A stretch of 20,599 bases of DNA from CAZTLI01 sp964614375 (GCA_964614375.1 CAZTLI010000034.1:1-20599), one strand, 5' to 3'; counted from the stretch's first letter, positions 7,499 through 15,301 are shown. Numbers and translations: made by a program. Notes: generated by a model not told the origin, from the letters alone.

Positions 7499-8628
7499 CG
7501 ACTCTGCCATTGAAATGTTCGCACTGGGGCATTGCTAATGGGACGATAGACTCCATTTTCGTTGCGAACGGCGACATTGACCGACCATGTGAAGACGTGT
7601 GGCTGCCCATCCGTCGGGATAAGTGTCGCGGGTAATTCAAATGCCGTTTCTCGCGTTGTGAAGTAGACGGGTTGCGTATTGGCAGATGTGTCGATGAGGG
7701 TAATGAGATACGCCTCATCAGCTTGCAAAATCCCCGTACTTACCCATTGCAAACTAAAGACCCCCGCCTGTGCTACCGCGCCATCAGGTGGAAAAATGAC
7801 TCGTGGCGCGGCATACGTGGGTGTTGGCGTGGGCGTCTCATTGCCGGATGGTGTTGGTGTGAGGGTCGGCGTAGGCGTGGGGAAGGGGACATTCACACAA
7901 TCGCCGGGAAATATGGATACTGTGCATTCTTCGCCGCCCGTGAGCAGGTCAAAATTGCAGCGGCTGAATAGAATCTGTGGATTCAATCGACTGAGAATTT
8001 CTAAAGTCGTATTGTACTGTTGTGCAATGCCTAGAATAGTCTCGCCTTCCTGTACTGTATGACAGTCGATAACCGTGTTTTCTGGTAGTGTGACCCCACC
8101 AAAAGTTTCCAGACCGCGTGTGGCGGCAGCGCCTGCTGTTAATTCAATGCCTTCGGGGATCGGTGTGGCGGTTTGGCGTGGAATCAATATGACCGTGCCG
8201 GGGCCGGGTAGTGTGTCGGCGTTGGGGATATTGTTATTGATTCGCACGACTTCGGCATAGATGGATGGGTCGAAATACCCGTATTGTGCCACAATCGAAC
8301 TGAGCACCTCACCTTCGCGAATTGTATGTTCATAGGGGCCGAGCGTCGGTGTTGGGGTGAATGTCTCAGTGGGCAAACCGGGTGTGTTTGTCGCCACAGG
8401 ACTCGCAATCTGAACCACATTGGGCGCATTATCCGGGACTGTTGGCGTCGGACAGGCGGGTAATGTCGGGGTCATCGTGGGATTCTGGCTGATGGTTGAT
8501 GACGTTTCCGAGGCTATGGGTTCGACTGTCGGGGTGACATCCCCTTGAATGCCAAAATTACACCCTGCAAGCAGGAGTCCAATGCACAAAATGCTGCTGA
8601 TGACCCACCGGATGTGATGTGTGCTCAT
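7495..8628 (-). CDS. LysM-domain lipoprotein with C-terminal Ig-like domain
   Basis: A 377-residue predicted lipoprotein. The signal peptide ends at the lipobox LLAGC, with C23 as the lipidated residue. A Thr/Pro-rich spacer follows, then LysM 1 (about 99-151, starting YEHTIREGEVLSSIVAQYG), LysM 2 (about 188-248, CHTVQEGETILGIAQQYN), a TPTPT linker and a C-terminal beta-sandwich-like domain (about 275-377, ending in HVFTWSVNV and FQWQSR). LysM domains bind N-acetylglucosamine-containing glycans such as peptidoglycan, so a cell-surface role is likely. The start overlaps the stop of the paralogous upstream gene (ATGA), indicating co-translation. No enzymatic domain is visible. Confidence 0.88.
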   Translation of the reverse strand: MSTHHIRWVISSILCIGLLLAGCNFGIQGDVTPTVEPIASETSSTISQNPTMTPTLPACPTPTVPDNAPNVVQIASPVATNTPGLPTETFTPTPTLGPYEHTIREGEVLSSIVAQYGYFDPSIYAEVVRINNNIPNADTLPGPGTVILIPRQTATPIPEGIELTAGAAATRGLETFGGVTLPENTVIDCHTVQEGETILGIAQQYNTTLEILSRLNPQILFSRCNFDLLTGGEECTVSIFPGDCVNVPFPTPTPTLTPTPSGNETPTPTPTYAAPRVIFPPDGAVAQAGVFSLQWVSTGILQADEAYLITLIDTSANTQPVYFTTRETAFELPATLIPTDGQPHVFTWSVNVAVRNENGVYRPISNAPVRTFQWQSR

Positions 8629-9962
8629 TGATTTTCCCCAATTCCTTGCCAGCTAAATATACGTGGTTCAGTCGTAAAATAGGGATTTGCTGGATTATCT
8701 GAATCAATCACACTAACTGTCCAGGTATAAATGTGCCGTTGTTCATCACGCCCCTGCCATTGACGGGGGATGATGTAGAACAAATCGGTGGTATCGGCGG
8801 TGTAGACGATACCTGCGGTTGTGTTGTCTACGGTGACACGATAGACCTGATTCGCTGCCAACGTTCCTGTGCCAACCCAGCGCAATGTAATCAATTGATC
8901 ACGATCAAAGGTTTGCCGATTGCCCGGTGAGATGGCACTTGGTGCGTTAAACGTTGCTGTTGGTGTGGGTGTTGGCGTTTCGCTCCCAGATAATGTCGGT
9001 GGAATAGTTGGTGTGGGTGTTGGCGCGGGGACACGGAGCAACTGCCCTTCAAACAGATTAACAGTACAACTGCCGCCACCACCCGGTTCGCCAAAGTCGC
9101 ATTGGGAAAAGGTCACTTCGGGATTAAGCTGGGACATAATTTCGATATTGGCGCCATATTGAACGGCGATTGAGATAATCGTTTCGCCAAATTGAACTTC
9201 GTGCCACATCACGCCGGGTCTGAGTGTCGGTGATGGTGGCGGTGCGAATGGGTCGAATTCGCCTGAAAACGCATCGTCTGTTGTCACGAGACCCACACCC
9301 CCCGTATCCGCTGCCGCTTCCGGCACATCAGTGGGAACAGCATCGGGGTCGGTTGTGGGGGTGGGCCAGGGGACTTCAATAATTTGCCCGACGATGATGC
9401 TGCCTGCATCCGATAGATTGTTGATTTCGACCACCACATCCAAAATGTCAAGGTCGCGATGACCACAGCGGGAAACAATGCCAATGAGGGTATCGTCCGC
9501 GTTAACCCGTTGCAGGCAAGGTTCGGGTGTGGGTGTGTCTGTCGGCGTGTTGGATGCTAATGGTGTAGGGGTTCGGGTCGCTGTTGGCGGGCCGGTGGTG
9601 ACCGTTGCCATGATGAAAGTTGGGCGTGGTGTTCCAATTGTGGGGATAACAATGCTGGTCGGTGTAGCGGCAGCTTGGGGCAGGAACATTGGCCCTAATA
9701 GTAAAATGAGGACACCGCAGACGACTACAGTGACCAGTGTGACAATGCCAAACAGATAAACCCGCGCTGTTCGCGATAAATTGCCCTCATAAAGGTCGGT
9801 CTCGCCATGACGATAATCATAGCCAAAATCAGTGCCGCGTGGGTGCGATTGTGCAGTCAGGGAATCGACATCTGTTAACAGTGTGCCGCAGGTTGTACAT
9901 ATGGTTGCGTTACGATGATTGCGCGTTTCGCAAATAGGACAGATTTTGAACGGTTGCGCCAA
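8625..9962 (-). CDS. Zinc-ribbon, membrane-anchored LysM protein with Ig-like domain
   Basis: A 445-residue protein of unusual layout. An N-terminal zinc ribbon (C8, C11, C22, C25) faces the cytosol. A single membrane helix (about 66-94) is followed by a Thr/Pro-rich external stalk, LysM 1 (about 149-199, CLQRVNADDTLIGIVSRCG), a linker, LysM 2 (about 252-312, WHEVQFGETIISIAVQYG), a TPTPT linker and a C-terminal beta-sandwich-like domain (about 340-442). Everything after the stalk is paralogous to the lipoprotein encoded just downstream, including the Cys pair around the second LysM. The apparent start is TTG at 9962 with AGGGA 8 bases upstream; no ATG or GTG in frame precedes the zinc ribbon. 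Confidence 0.85.
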   Translation of the reverse strand: MAQPFKICPICETRNHRNATICTTCGTLLTDVDSLTAQSHPRGTDFGYDYRHGETDLYEGNLSRTARVYLFGIVTLVTVVVCGVLILLLGPMFLPQAAATPTSIVIPTIGTPRPTFIMATVTTGPPTATRTPTPLASNTPTDTPTPEPCLQRVNADDTLIGIVSRCGHRDLDILDVVVEINNLSDAGSIIVGQIIEVPWPTPTTDPDAVPTDVPEAAADTGGVGLVTTDDAFSGEFDPFAPPPSPTLRPGVMWHEVQFGETIISIAVQYGANIEIMSQLNPEVTFSQCDFGEPGGGGSCTVNLFEGQLLRVPAPTPTPTIPPTLSGSETPTPTPTATFNAPSAISPGNRQTFDRDQLITLRWVGTGTLAANQVYRVTVDNTTAGIVYTADTTDLFYIIPRQWQGRDEQRHIYTWTVSVIDSDNPANPYFTTEPRIFSWQGIGENQ

Positions 9963-9989
9963 TGTCGTATTCCCTGAACGGTCTCAATC

Positions 9990-10016
9990 AAAAACAAAAG
10001 GGGATTCACACCCCCT
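9990..10016 (-). terminator. Intrinsic terminator after the nucleotidyltransferase-like gene
   Basis: On the minus strand AGGGG-GTGTGAAT-CCCCT is followed by TTTGTTTTTG. It lies 54 bases past the stop at 10071 and 28 bases before the TTG start of the LysM operon. Confidence 0.8.
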
Positions 10017-10026
10017 CCCGTCGCAC

Positions 10027-10032
10027 ATTATA
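10027..10032 (-). promoter_or_regulatory. Possible -10 element for the LysM operon
   Basis: A perfect TATAAT on the minus strand lies 65 bases before the TTG start of the LysM operon, but no convincing -35 box is seen at 16-18 bases. Transcripts starting here would meet the hairpin at 9999-10016 within a few bases of their 5' end. Confidence 0.35.
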
Positions 10033-10070
10033 AGGGGGTAATCGGGCCCATGCGAGGGTAAAGGTTGGGA

Positions 10071-11039
10071 TTAGAGTAGGGGGCCACCCGGCGCGATGAT
10101 ATTATTGCGGACGGTGGCTTGCGCGATGATAGTGGCGCGTTCGAGCACGATGGCGTTCTCCACCACAGCCCGCGCGCCGATGGTGCTGCCACGTTCCAGA
10201 TAAACATAAGGGCCAATAGTCGCGGCATGGCCCACGCTGACCTTGGGGTCAATGCGTACAGGCGGAATAATACGAACGGTTGTGGGCAATTCACTCAGAA
10301 TATGGGCGTCTTCCGGTTCATCGGTCAGTAGACGGTGATTGAGGGTGAGTAAATCGGCGTCGGTATCGACTTGCAACGTCCATGCCGATTCAGCCATAGC
10401 TGCGCTGCCACCACTTTGGATGTAGGCCTGCACAAGGTCGTTAAATTGTTTGCCGAACAGATGTTGATTAGATTGGCTGCTATTTGCCTTCAAATATTCG
10501 ATAAATGATTGCCCACAGATTGCGATGCCCGTAATCGCCAGGCTATCCGCATCGTGTGCTGGTTGATTAATGATGTCGGTAATGGTCTGCCCATCGGTCG
10601 CGGCGAAGTAGCGCTGCTCGGCCTTCGACAGGATTTTTCGAGAGACACCTATAACCAGTGATTGCGGGGCATCGCTATTGATCAGGCCGCGATAGTATTG
10701 TGTATGGGTGAAACAATTATAGTGGTTGTAAATGAATGGCGCATTGATTTGATTCGCCACCCTTGCGAGCACCTGTAGGGCGCTTTCACGATCAAATTTA
10801 ATCTCCAGGTTGATGTGTACATCGGGCATCCACTGCGTCTTGACATAGGAAGCGACAACCCCCTCCTGATCGCCCACAATCAGCGTGAAATGGCGCATCC
10901 CCATCCGATATAACCGATCCATGACACGCACCACTAATGGTTTGCCCAATGCGGGCAGCATCGCGCGTGGACGATTATGGATTAATGCGCTGCGGTGGTG
11001 CGATTGCCCAAAGGCACTGATGACCGCGTGCTCAATCAC
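10071..11039 (-). CDS. Nucleotidyltransferase-like protein with hexapeptide tail; probable pseudoenzyme
   Basis: A 322-residue protein with the layout of a sugar-phosphate nucleotidyltransferase (GlmU/RmlA type): an N-terminal Rossmann-like domain (1 to about 230) and a left-handed beta-helix of hexapeptide repeats (about 258-318, PVRIDPKVSVGHAATIGPYV onward). The signature GxGTRLxPLTxxRPKxxLP aligns without gaps to GQSHHRSALIHNRPRAMLP (11-29). The catalytic GTR is replaced by SHH, and the PK lysine by Arg25. The usual metal-binding Asp in the (L/N)GD motif is not seen; the matching stretch reads FIYNHYNC. Catalysis is therefore doubtful. The start is GTG at 11039 with GGAG 8 bases upstream. 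It is monocistronic, with its own extended -10 promoter and terminator. Confidence 0.8.
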   Translation of the reverse strand: MIEHAVISAFGQSHHRSALIHNRPRAMLPALGKPLVVRVMDRLYRMGMRHFTLIVGDQEGVVASYVKTQWMPDVHINLEIKFDRESALQVLARVANQINAPFIYNHYNCFTHTQYYRGLINSDAPQSLVIGVSRKILSKAEQRYFAATDGQTITDIINQPAHDADSLAITGIAICGQSFIEYLKANSSQSNQHLFGKQFNDLVQAYIQSGGSAAMAESAWTLQVDTDADLLTLNHRLLTDEPEDAHILSELPTTVRIIPPVRIDPKVSVGHAATIGPYVYLERGSTIGARAVVENAIVLERATIIAQATVRNNIIAPGGPLL

Positions 11040-11081
11040 TCCCCCAACTCCATTTTTTATTTTTATCAGTTCTTGGCGTTA

Positions 11082-11090
11082 ATTATAACA
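11082..11090 (-). promoter_or_regulatory. Extended -10 promoter of the nucleotidyltransferase-like gene
   Basis: TGTTATAAT on the minus strand is a perfect TGnTATAAT extended -10, located 42 bases before the GTG start. No good -35 box is visible, which is usual for this class. Confidence 0.6.
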
Positions 11091-11174
11091 TGCGCCAACA
11101 CATTACCGTAAATCAAAATGTATTTTTGAAGACCGCCGACATAACGAAAATGTAGTAATTCGCCGGGATTTGTC

Positions 11175-11183
11175 TGATATAAT
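11175..11183 (+). promoter_or_regulatory. Extended -10 promoter of the HEAT-like gene
   Basis: TGATATAAT is a perfect TGnTATAAT extended -10 element, 54 bases before the GTG start. It is divergent from the similar promoter at 11082-11090. The 91 bases between them are AT-rich and contain no other recognised site. Confidence 0.6.
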
Positions 11184-11237
11184 AGCAGTATAATCACAAC
11201 TTTGGGTACAGGCTGCTAGAAGATAAAGGATTACGCT

Positions 11238-11483
11238 GTGCCAACCAAGAAGCGTATAATCGAATATCATGTGGGGCGTTTGCAAGACAAAAGCCCGGAT
11301 ATACGGCTTAAGGCGATTCAGGAACTGGAATTATTAGAGGCGATGGAGGCGCTTGAGGCATTACAAGACCTCTATCACAATGATCCTGATTCTGACGTGC
11401 GGAAAGCGGCCCAAAAAGCGGGGCGTTCTATTTTCCTCAAGCATCGTGCCAATGGCAACGAAGCTGGCGACAGTGGCGAATAG
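11238..11483 (+). CDS. Small HEAT-repeat-like protein
   Basis: An 81-residue, highly charged, all-helical protein. Residues about 15-68 read as two HEAT-type helical hairpins: the DIRLKAIQELELLEAMEALE stretch and then DPDSDVRKAAQKAGRSIFLK. This D-x-D-V-R-x-A-A pattern is typical of HEAT and PBS-lyase-like repeats, which mediate protein-protein contacts. The start is GTG (11238) with AAAGGA 7 bases upstream. Most HEAT proteins have many more repeats, so this is a minimal version that may act as an adaptor (inference). It has its own promoter and is convergent with valS. Confidence 0.82.
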   Translation: MPTKKRIIEYHVGRLQDKSPDIRLKAIQELELLEAMEALEALQDLYHNDPDSDVRKAAQKAGRSIFLKHRANGNEAGDSGE

Positions 11484-11543
11484 CCCGTTGAGGTGTCGCT
11501 CCCAAAGTTGCCGCAAGTTGATGGGAGCGACAGATGGGCTATT
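11479..11543. terminator. Large two-tier hairpin between convergent HEAT-like gene and valS
   Basis: Outer arms AATAGCCC (11479-11486)/GGGCTATT (11536-11543) and inner arms TGTCGCTCCC (11494-11503)/GGGAGCGACA (11523-11532) are perfect inverted repeats. The stop codons of both convergent genes (TAG 11481-11483 and, on the other strand, TAG 11539-11541) lie in the outer arms. There is no T-tract on either side, so it may act as a bidirectional 3'-end or stability hairpin rather than a classic intrinsic terminator. Confidence 0.65.
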
Positions 11544-14163
11544 GACAGAGGCTGGTCAAGCGCCCGTTGATTTGACCGAGACTGGCCTGTAATTCTGCCA
11601 GACGGTCTCGCTCACGTTGAACCACGGCTTCTGGCGCTTTTTCTACAAAGCTCTCATTCGCGAGTTGGCGTTCCACCCGATTAATTTGTTCGCCGATACT
11701 GGACTTTTCCTTGTTAAGGCGTTCGCACTCGGCAGCAATATCCAGCATTCCTTCCAGCGGCAGATACAATGTCACATCGCTCACCACGACGGATGCCGCG
11801 TTTTCCGGGGCATTCGCAGCGCGGTCTAGCAAGGATAAACTTTCTATCTTACAACCGGGCGACCACGAAAACACATAACTGTACATGTCCAGCAGTTCAT
11901 GATAGCGGCCCGGTGACGCCAATGCAGCGATGCGCCTTCCTGCATCCACGTTGTATTCCGTGCGAATGTTGCGAACGCCGCGCACCAATTCCATGAGGAT
12001 ATTCATCTCAGTTTCAGCCTGTTCGTCGATGTAGTCGGCGTTCATGTGAGGCCAATCCGCGAGAATCAATGCCTCGCCTTCGTGCGGCAAATATGACCAC
12101 GCATCTTCGGTGATGAATGGCATATACGGGTGCAGCAGTCGCAGGCAGGTTTCCAACACGTATACCAGGACCCGCTGCGTCCGCAATTTGCTGTCGGCAT
12201 CGCCTTTATACATCGCCTCTTTACTGATTTCGATGTACCAGTCGGCAAATTCGTTCCACAGGAATGCCTCTATTTGATTGCCCGCCTCGCCATATTGATA
12301 GATGGTGAACAGGTGCTGTACTGAACCGATCAGCCTATACAAGCGGCTGATAATCCAGCGCGATGGTAAGTCCAATTCAGCCTGTGGCGGCAGTCCGAGC
12401 GGGATTTCGCCCGCGAGATTGCCAACGACGAAATTGGTCATTTGCCATACTTTGTTGCCAAAGTTGCGTCCATGTTCGACCTTCGCCGGGTCGAGGTTCA
12501 CATCATTACCGGGTGTGCCGCTGGTCAACAATGTAAAGCGCAGGGCATCCGCGCCATAGTGCTCAATCAACTCCAGCGGGTCGATGGTGTTGCCGAGTGT
12601 TTTACTGATTTTTCGTCCCATTTTGTCGCGCACCAGACCATGCAGGTACACCGTATGAAACGGGGGTTGGTCGGTAAACCACAGACCCATCATAATCATG
12701 CGCGCCACCCAGAAGAACAGGATGTCATAACCCGTTTCCAGGACAGATGTCGGGTAGAAGCGTTCGAGGTCGGGTGTTGCTTCAGGCCAGCCGAGTGTGC
12801 TGAAAGGCCACAGCGCGCTGCTAAACCAGGTGTCGAGCACATCTTCTTCGGGCGTCCAACCATCGCCTTTTGGCGCTTCGCTGCCCACATGGATTTCGCC
12901 ATTCGGGCCATACCACACCGGAATCCGATGGCCCCACCAGAGTTGGCGGCTGATACACCAGTCTTCGATATTTTCCAGCCAATGGTAATACACTTTCTCG
13001 AAGCGTTCAGGCACGATTTTGATGTGACCGTCGCGCACCGCTTTAAGTGCTTTGGCGGCGATGGCGTCCATCTTCACGAACCACTGGGTGCTGAGCATCG
13101 GCTCAACGACCTCACCACCGCGTTGACTGCGCGGCACGACCAATGTATAGGATTCTTCTTTGATGGTCAGCCCCGCCGCTTTCATATCCGCCCACAGTTT
13201 TTCGCGCGCCGCAAAGCGATCCATCCCGCTGTATTGCCCGGCATTGTCATTCAGTGTCGCATCTTTGTTCATGATGCTGATAATTGCCAGATTATGCCGC
13301 TTGCCGATTTCATAGTCATTAAAATCATGTCCCGGCGTGACTTTGAGCGCGCCCGTGCCAAATTCTTTATCCACATACTCATCGGCAATCACCGGAATCT
13401 CACGGTTCAGCATGGGCACATAGGCCGTTTTGCCGACGAGATGGGCATAGCGCGCATCTTCAGGATGCACCGCCACCGCCGTATCGGCAAGGATAGTTTC
13501 GGGGCGGGTTGTCGCCACGGGAATGTGTTCACCGCCTTCAACCGGGTATTTGAAGAAGTACAATTTGCCGCCTTCTTCCTCACGTTCCACTTCGAGGTCA
13601 GAGACAGCGGTCTGCAAACCGGGACTCCAATTCACCAGACGCGGGCCGCGATAGATTAAACCCTGTTCATAGAGTTTGATGAACACCAACTGCACGGCAT
13701 TTGATAACCCGTCGTCCAGCGTAAAGCGTTCGCGTTCCCAGTCGCAGCTAGCGCCCAGTCGTCGTAATTGCTGTGTAATTCTGCCGCCATATTGTTCTTT
13801 CCAATCCCATGTGCGGGCGAGAAAGGCTTCACGACCGATGGCTTCGCGGCTTGTGCCTTCGCTACGCAGCAGATTTTCCACCTGTAATTGTGTAGCGATG
13901 CCTGCATGGTCTGTGCCGGGGACCCAAAGCGCCGCCTTACCGCGCATCCGTTCATAACGAATCATCAGGTCTTCGAGCGATGTAAACAGCGCGTGCCCCG
14001 TATGCAGCGCGCCAGTCACATTGGGAGGTGGGATGCTGATAACAAAGGGTTCAGCGTCGGCTGGCGCAATTTCTGGCTTGAACCAGCCCCTGCCTTCCCA
14101 CCAGTCATAAATTTGTTGTTCGCGTTCGGCATAGTTGAACGTTTTTGGCATCTGTTTTGGCAT
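11539..14163 (-). CDS. valS: Valyl-tRNA synthetase
   Basis: An 874-residue class I aminoacyl-tRNA synthetase that charges tRNA-Val and edits misactivated threonine. It shows the HIGH-type motif HTGHA (54-58, in PPNVTGALHTGHAL), a CP1 editing domain with TTRPETILADTAVAVHPED, the WCISRQLWWGHRIPVWYG segment, and a KMSKS-type loop as KISKT (518-522). A C-terminal coiled-coil arm (about 810-874) contains the characteristic NESFVEKAPEAVV. The length is normal for the family. ATG 14163 has AGAGGAAA upstream. It is the second gene after a T-box whose specifier codon is GUC (Val), with a 57-base gap from the methyltransferase, so it is expected to be induced by uncharged tRNA-Val. Confidence 0.97.
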   Translation of the reverse strand: MPKQMPKTFNYAEREQQIYDWWEGRGWFKPEIAPADAEPFVISIPPPNVTGALHTGHALFTSLEDLMIRYERMRGKAALWVPGTDHAGIATQLQVENLLRSEGTSREAIGREAFLARTWDWKEQYGGRITQQLRRLGASCDWERERFTLDDGLSNAVQLVFIKLYEQGLIYRGPRLVNWSPGLQTAVSDLEVEREEEGGKLYFFKYPVEGGEHIPVATTRPETILADTAVAVHPEDARYAHLVGKTAYVPMLNREIPVIADEYVDKEFGTGALKVTPGHDFNDYEIGKRHNLAIISIMNKDATLNDNAGQYSGMDRFAAREKLWADMKAAGLTIKEESYTLVVPRSQRGGEVVEPMLSTQWFVKMDAIAAKALKAVRDGHIKIVPERFEKVYYHWLENIEDWCISRQLWWGHRIPVWYGPNGEIHVGSEAPKGDGWTPEEDVLDTWFSSALWPFSTLGWPEATPDLERFYPTSVLETGYDILFFWVARMIMMGLWFTDQPPFHTVYLHGLVRDKMGRKISKTLGNTIDPLELIEHYGADALRFTLLTSGTPGNDVNLDPAKVEHGRNFGNKVWQMTNFVVGNLAGEIPLGLPPQAELDLPSRWIISRLYRLIGSVQHLFTIYQYGEAGNQIEAFLWNEFADWYIEISKEAMYKGDADSKLRTQRVLVYVLETCLRLLHPYMPFITEDAWSYLPHEGEALILADWPHMNADYIDEQAETEMNILMELVRGVRNIRTEYNVDAGRRIAALASPGRYHELLDMYSYVFSWSPGCKIESLSLLDRAANAPENAASVVVSDVTLYLPLEGMLDIAAECERLNKEKSSIGEQINRVERQLANESFVEKAPEAVVQRERDRLAELQASLGQINGRLTSLCQ

Positions 14164-14220
14164 GACTTGCGTTTCCTCTTGTGGTTCGGTCGAGTGCGTT
14201 CCGTGTGGATTGAGGAACGG

Positions 14221-14991
14221 CTACCCGGATAATGGCTTACGAGTGACCAGTAATTGTTCCCAGCGGTCTGGCTGTTCTGACGGCTCTTCAAAACCGACTT
14301 CTAGCATGACGACTTTGACTTCATCGACAGATAATGGCCGATAGACGACCTGCCGCTTGATTGTGTCGAATGTCTTGCCGTTGCCCTGGACGATATACAG
14401 ATTTTGTGTGGCGATGACCGGCGGCCCGTTGTCCCACTCCCAGATGTCAAATGTGATGAATTCGTCGCCATTGTCAGCTTTATGGTCGAAACCGGGCAGG
14501 AAACGCGGACGTGCTTCCATAAAAGGGCCAAAATCGCGCATACCCACCACAAGGACACCGCCGGGTCGCAGCAGTTCAAAAAAACTCAGCATTGTCGTCT
14601 CAATTTCATCGTCTGTAAGCAGATGGGGCAGGGCGTTATTCTTGGTGACGATGGCGTCAAATGGCCCATCGACAACCGCTGCCAATTCAGTAATATCACA
14701 GCGATGAAATTCAATCGCGTCCAGCACGCCCTGCGCGGCTGCTGTTTCCTGTGCTTTCTTCAGCATTCCGGCGCTGGAATCAACCGCGACGACCTTGAAG
14801 CCAAGCTGAGACAGGGGTACGGCCTGTGTTCCCGCGCGACAGGATGTTACGAGTACGCGCTCAATCCCCTTGCTGCGAAAGATTGCCCGCAGGCTCAATC
14901 CCTCGCGTTCAAGCTGAACCGCCCAATCCTTGTAAAACAGCGGATAATACTCCGCAACGGCGTCGTAGAATGCAGTTGTATCGTGTTTCAT
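14221..14991 (-). CDS. SAM-dependent class I methyltransferase, first gene of the Val T-box operon
   Basis: A 256-residue Rossmann-fold methyltransferase-like protein. The N-terminus (TAFYDAVAEYYPLFYKDW) resembles glycine/sarcosine N-methyltransferase-like families. The glycine-rich motif I reads VLVTSCRAGTQAVPLSQLG, with Thr where the family usually has Asp/Glu and Arg for the first Gly. The following strand VVAVDSSAGML (acidic ribose-binding Asp), DITEL, FDAIVTKNNALPHL and LLRPGGVLVVGMRD are normal, so SAM binding may be retained. The substrate is unknown. ATG 14991 has GGGGAGG 7 bases upstream; the adjacent GTG at 14994 is too close to it. It lies between the T-box and valS, so it should respond to valyl-tRNA charging. 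Confidence 0.85.
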   Translation of the reverse strand: MKHDTTAFYDAVAEYYPLFYKDWAVQLEREGLSLRAIFRSKGIERVLVTSCRAGTQAVPLSQLGFKVVAVDSSAGMLKKAQETAAAQGVLDAIEFHRCDITELAAVVDGPFDAIVTKNNALPHLLTDDEIETTMLSFFELLRPGGVLVVGMRDFGPFMEARPRFLPGFDHKADNGDEFITFDIWEWDNGPPVIATQNLYIVQGNGKTFDTIKRQVVYRPLSVDEVKVVMLEVGFEEPSEQPDRWEQLLVTRKPLSG

Positions 14992-15023
14992 CACATCGCC
15001 TCCCCGATTGCCTATTGGTGGCG

Positions 15024-15065
15024 AAAAATAAAAAAGCCCTTCGCCTCAGACAAGGACGAAAGGGC
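15024..15065 (-). terminator. T-box-controlled intrinsic terminator
   Basis: On the minus strand GCCCTT(T)CG pairs with CGAAGGGC (15036-15065), followed by TTTTTTATTTTT (15024-15035). Its 5' arm overlaps the antiterminator, so the two structures are mutually exclusive. The methyltransferase ATG lies 32 bases beyond the tract. Confidence 0.93.
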
Positions 15066-15275
15066 ATCTTTCGCGGTACCACCTTGTTTCGATAGAGTAT
15101 CTCTATCGCACTCATTGACGCTGTTACGGGCGTTCCCGTCCCAAGTCTATTAATGTGATAACACACGTTCTTTTGGGCAACTCCGGGGTGACTTTCGGCA
15201 TTCTATTGTAAGTGGGCTTCCAGCCGATGACCCACACTCTCTATTACAAAGGGTAATACCTACTCTTCCCCATCA
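15024..15275 (-). promoter_or_regulatory. T-box riboswitch, Val (GUC) specifier
   Basis: A tRNA-sensing leader controls the methyltransferase and valS. Stem I is closed by GGGG/CCCC (15268-15271 with 15185-15188). Its 5' side has GAAGAGTA. A paired segment GGTATT/AATGCC lies above the specifier loop, which reads GAA-A-GTC-A, giving specifier GUC at 15190-15192. Higher up are TTGTAA/TTACAA and the distal AGAGAG...GGCTGGAAGCC. Stem II (CCCAA/TTGGG), a IIA/B-type pseudoknot region (GACGGGAACGCCCGTAACAG) and stem III (CGATAGAG/CTCTATCG) follow. The T-box sequence AAGGTGGTACCGCGA is at 15071-15085. The antiterminator pairs ACAAGG and CGAAAG with CTTTCG and CCTTGT (15050-15087). Uncharged tRNA-Val should stabilise it. 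Confidence 0.95.
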
Positions 15276-15301
15276 CAGTTTTTAGTATGCAATTATCTGG
15301 C

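Noticed and set aside
7800..9060. Repeated GTTGGTGTGGG-like units as a minisatellite or CRISPR
   Set aside because: They are codon-level repeats encoding Thr-Pro linkers on the minus strand within the LysM genes; spacing is irregular and there are no unique spacers of fixed length.
10071..11039. Annotation as an active GlmU or glucose-1-phosphate thymidylyltransferase
   Set aside because: The fold and hexapeptide tail fit, but the GTR and lysine catalytic residues are replaced and the metal-binding GD is not seen, so an enzymatic name would mislead.
12442..13659. A 405-codon open frame on the plus strand opposite valS
   Set aside because: It lies entirely within the convincingly identified valS, gives a composition with no recognisable domain, and reflects codon bias of the opposite strand.
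14404..15153. A 249-codon plus-strand frame opposite the methyltransferase and T-box
   Set aside because: It runs through the structured T-box leader and the methyltransferase gene in antisense and shows no known motif.
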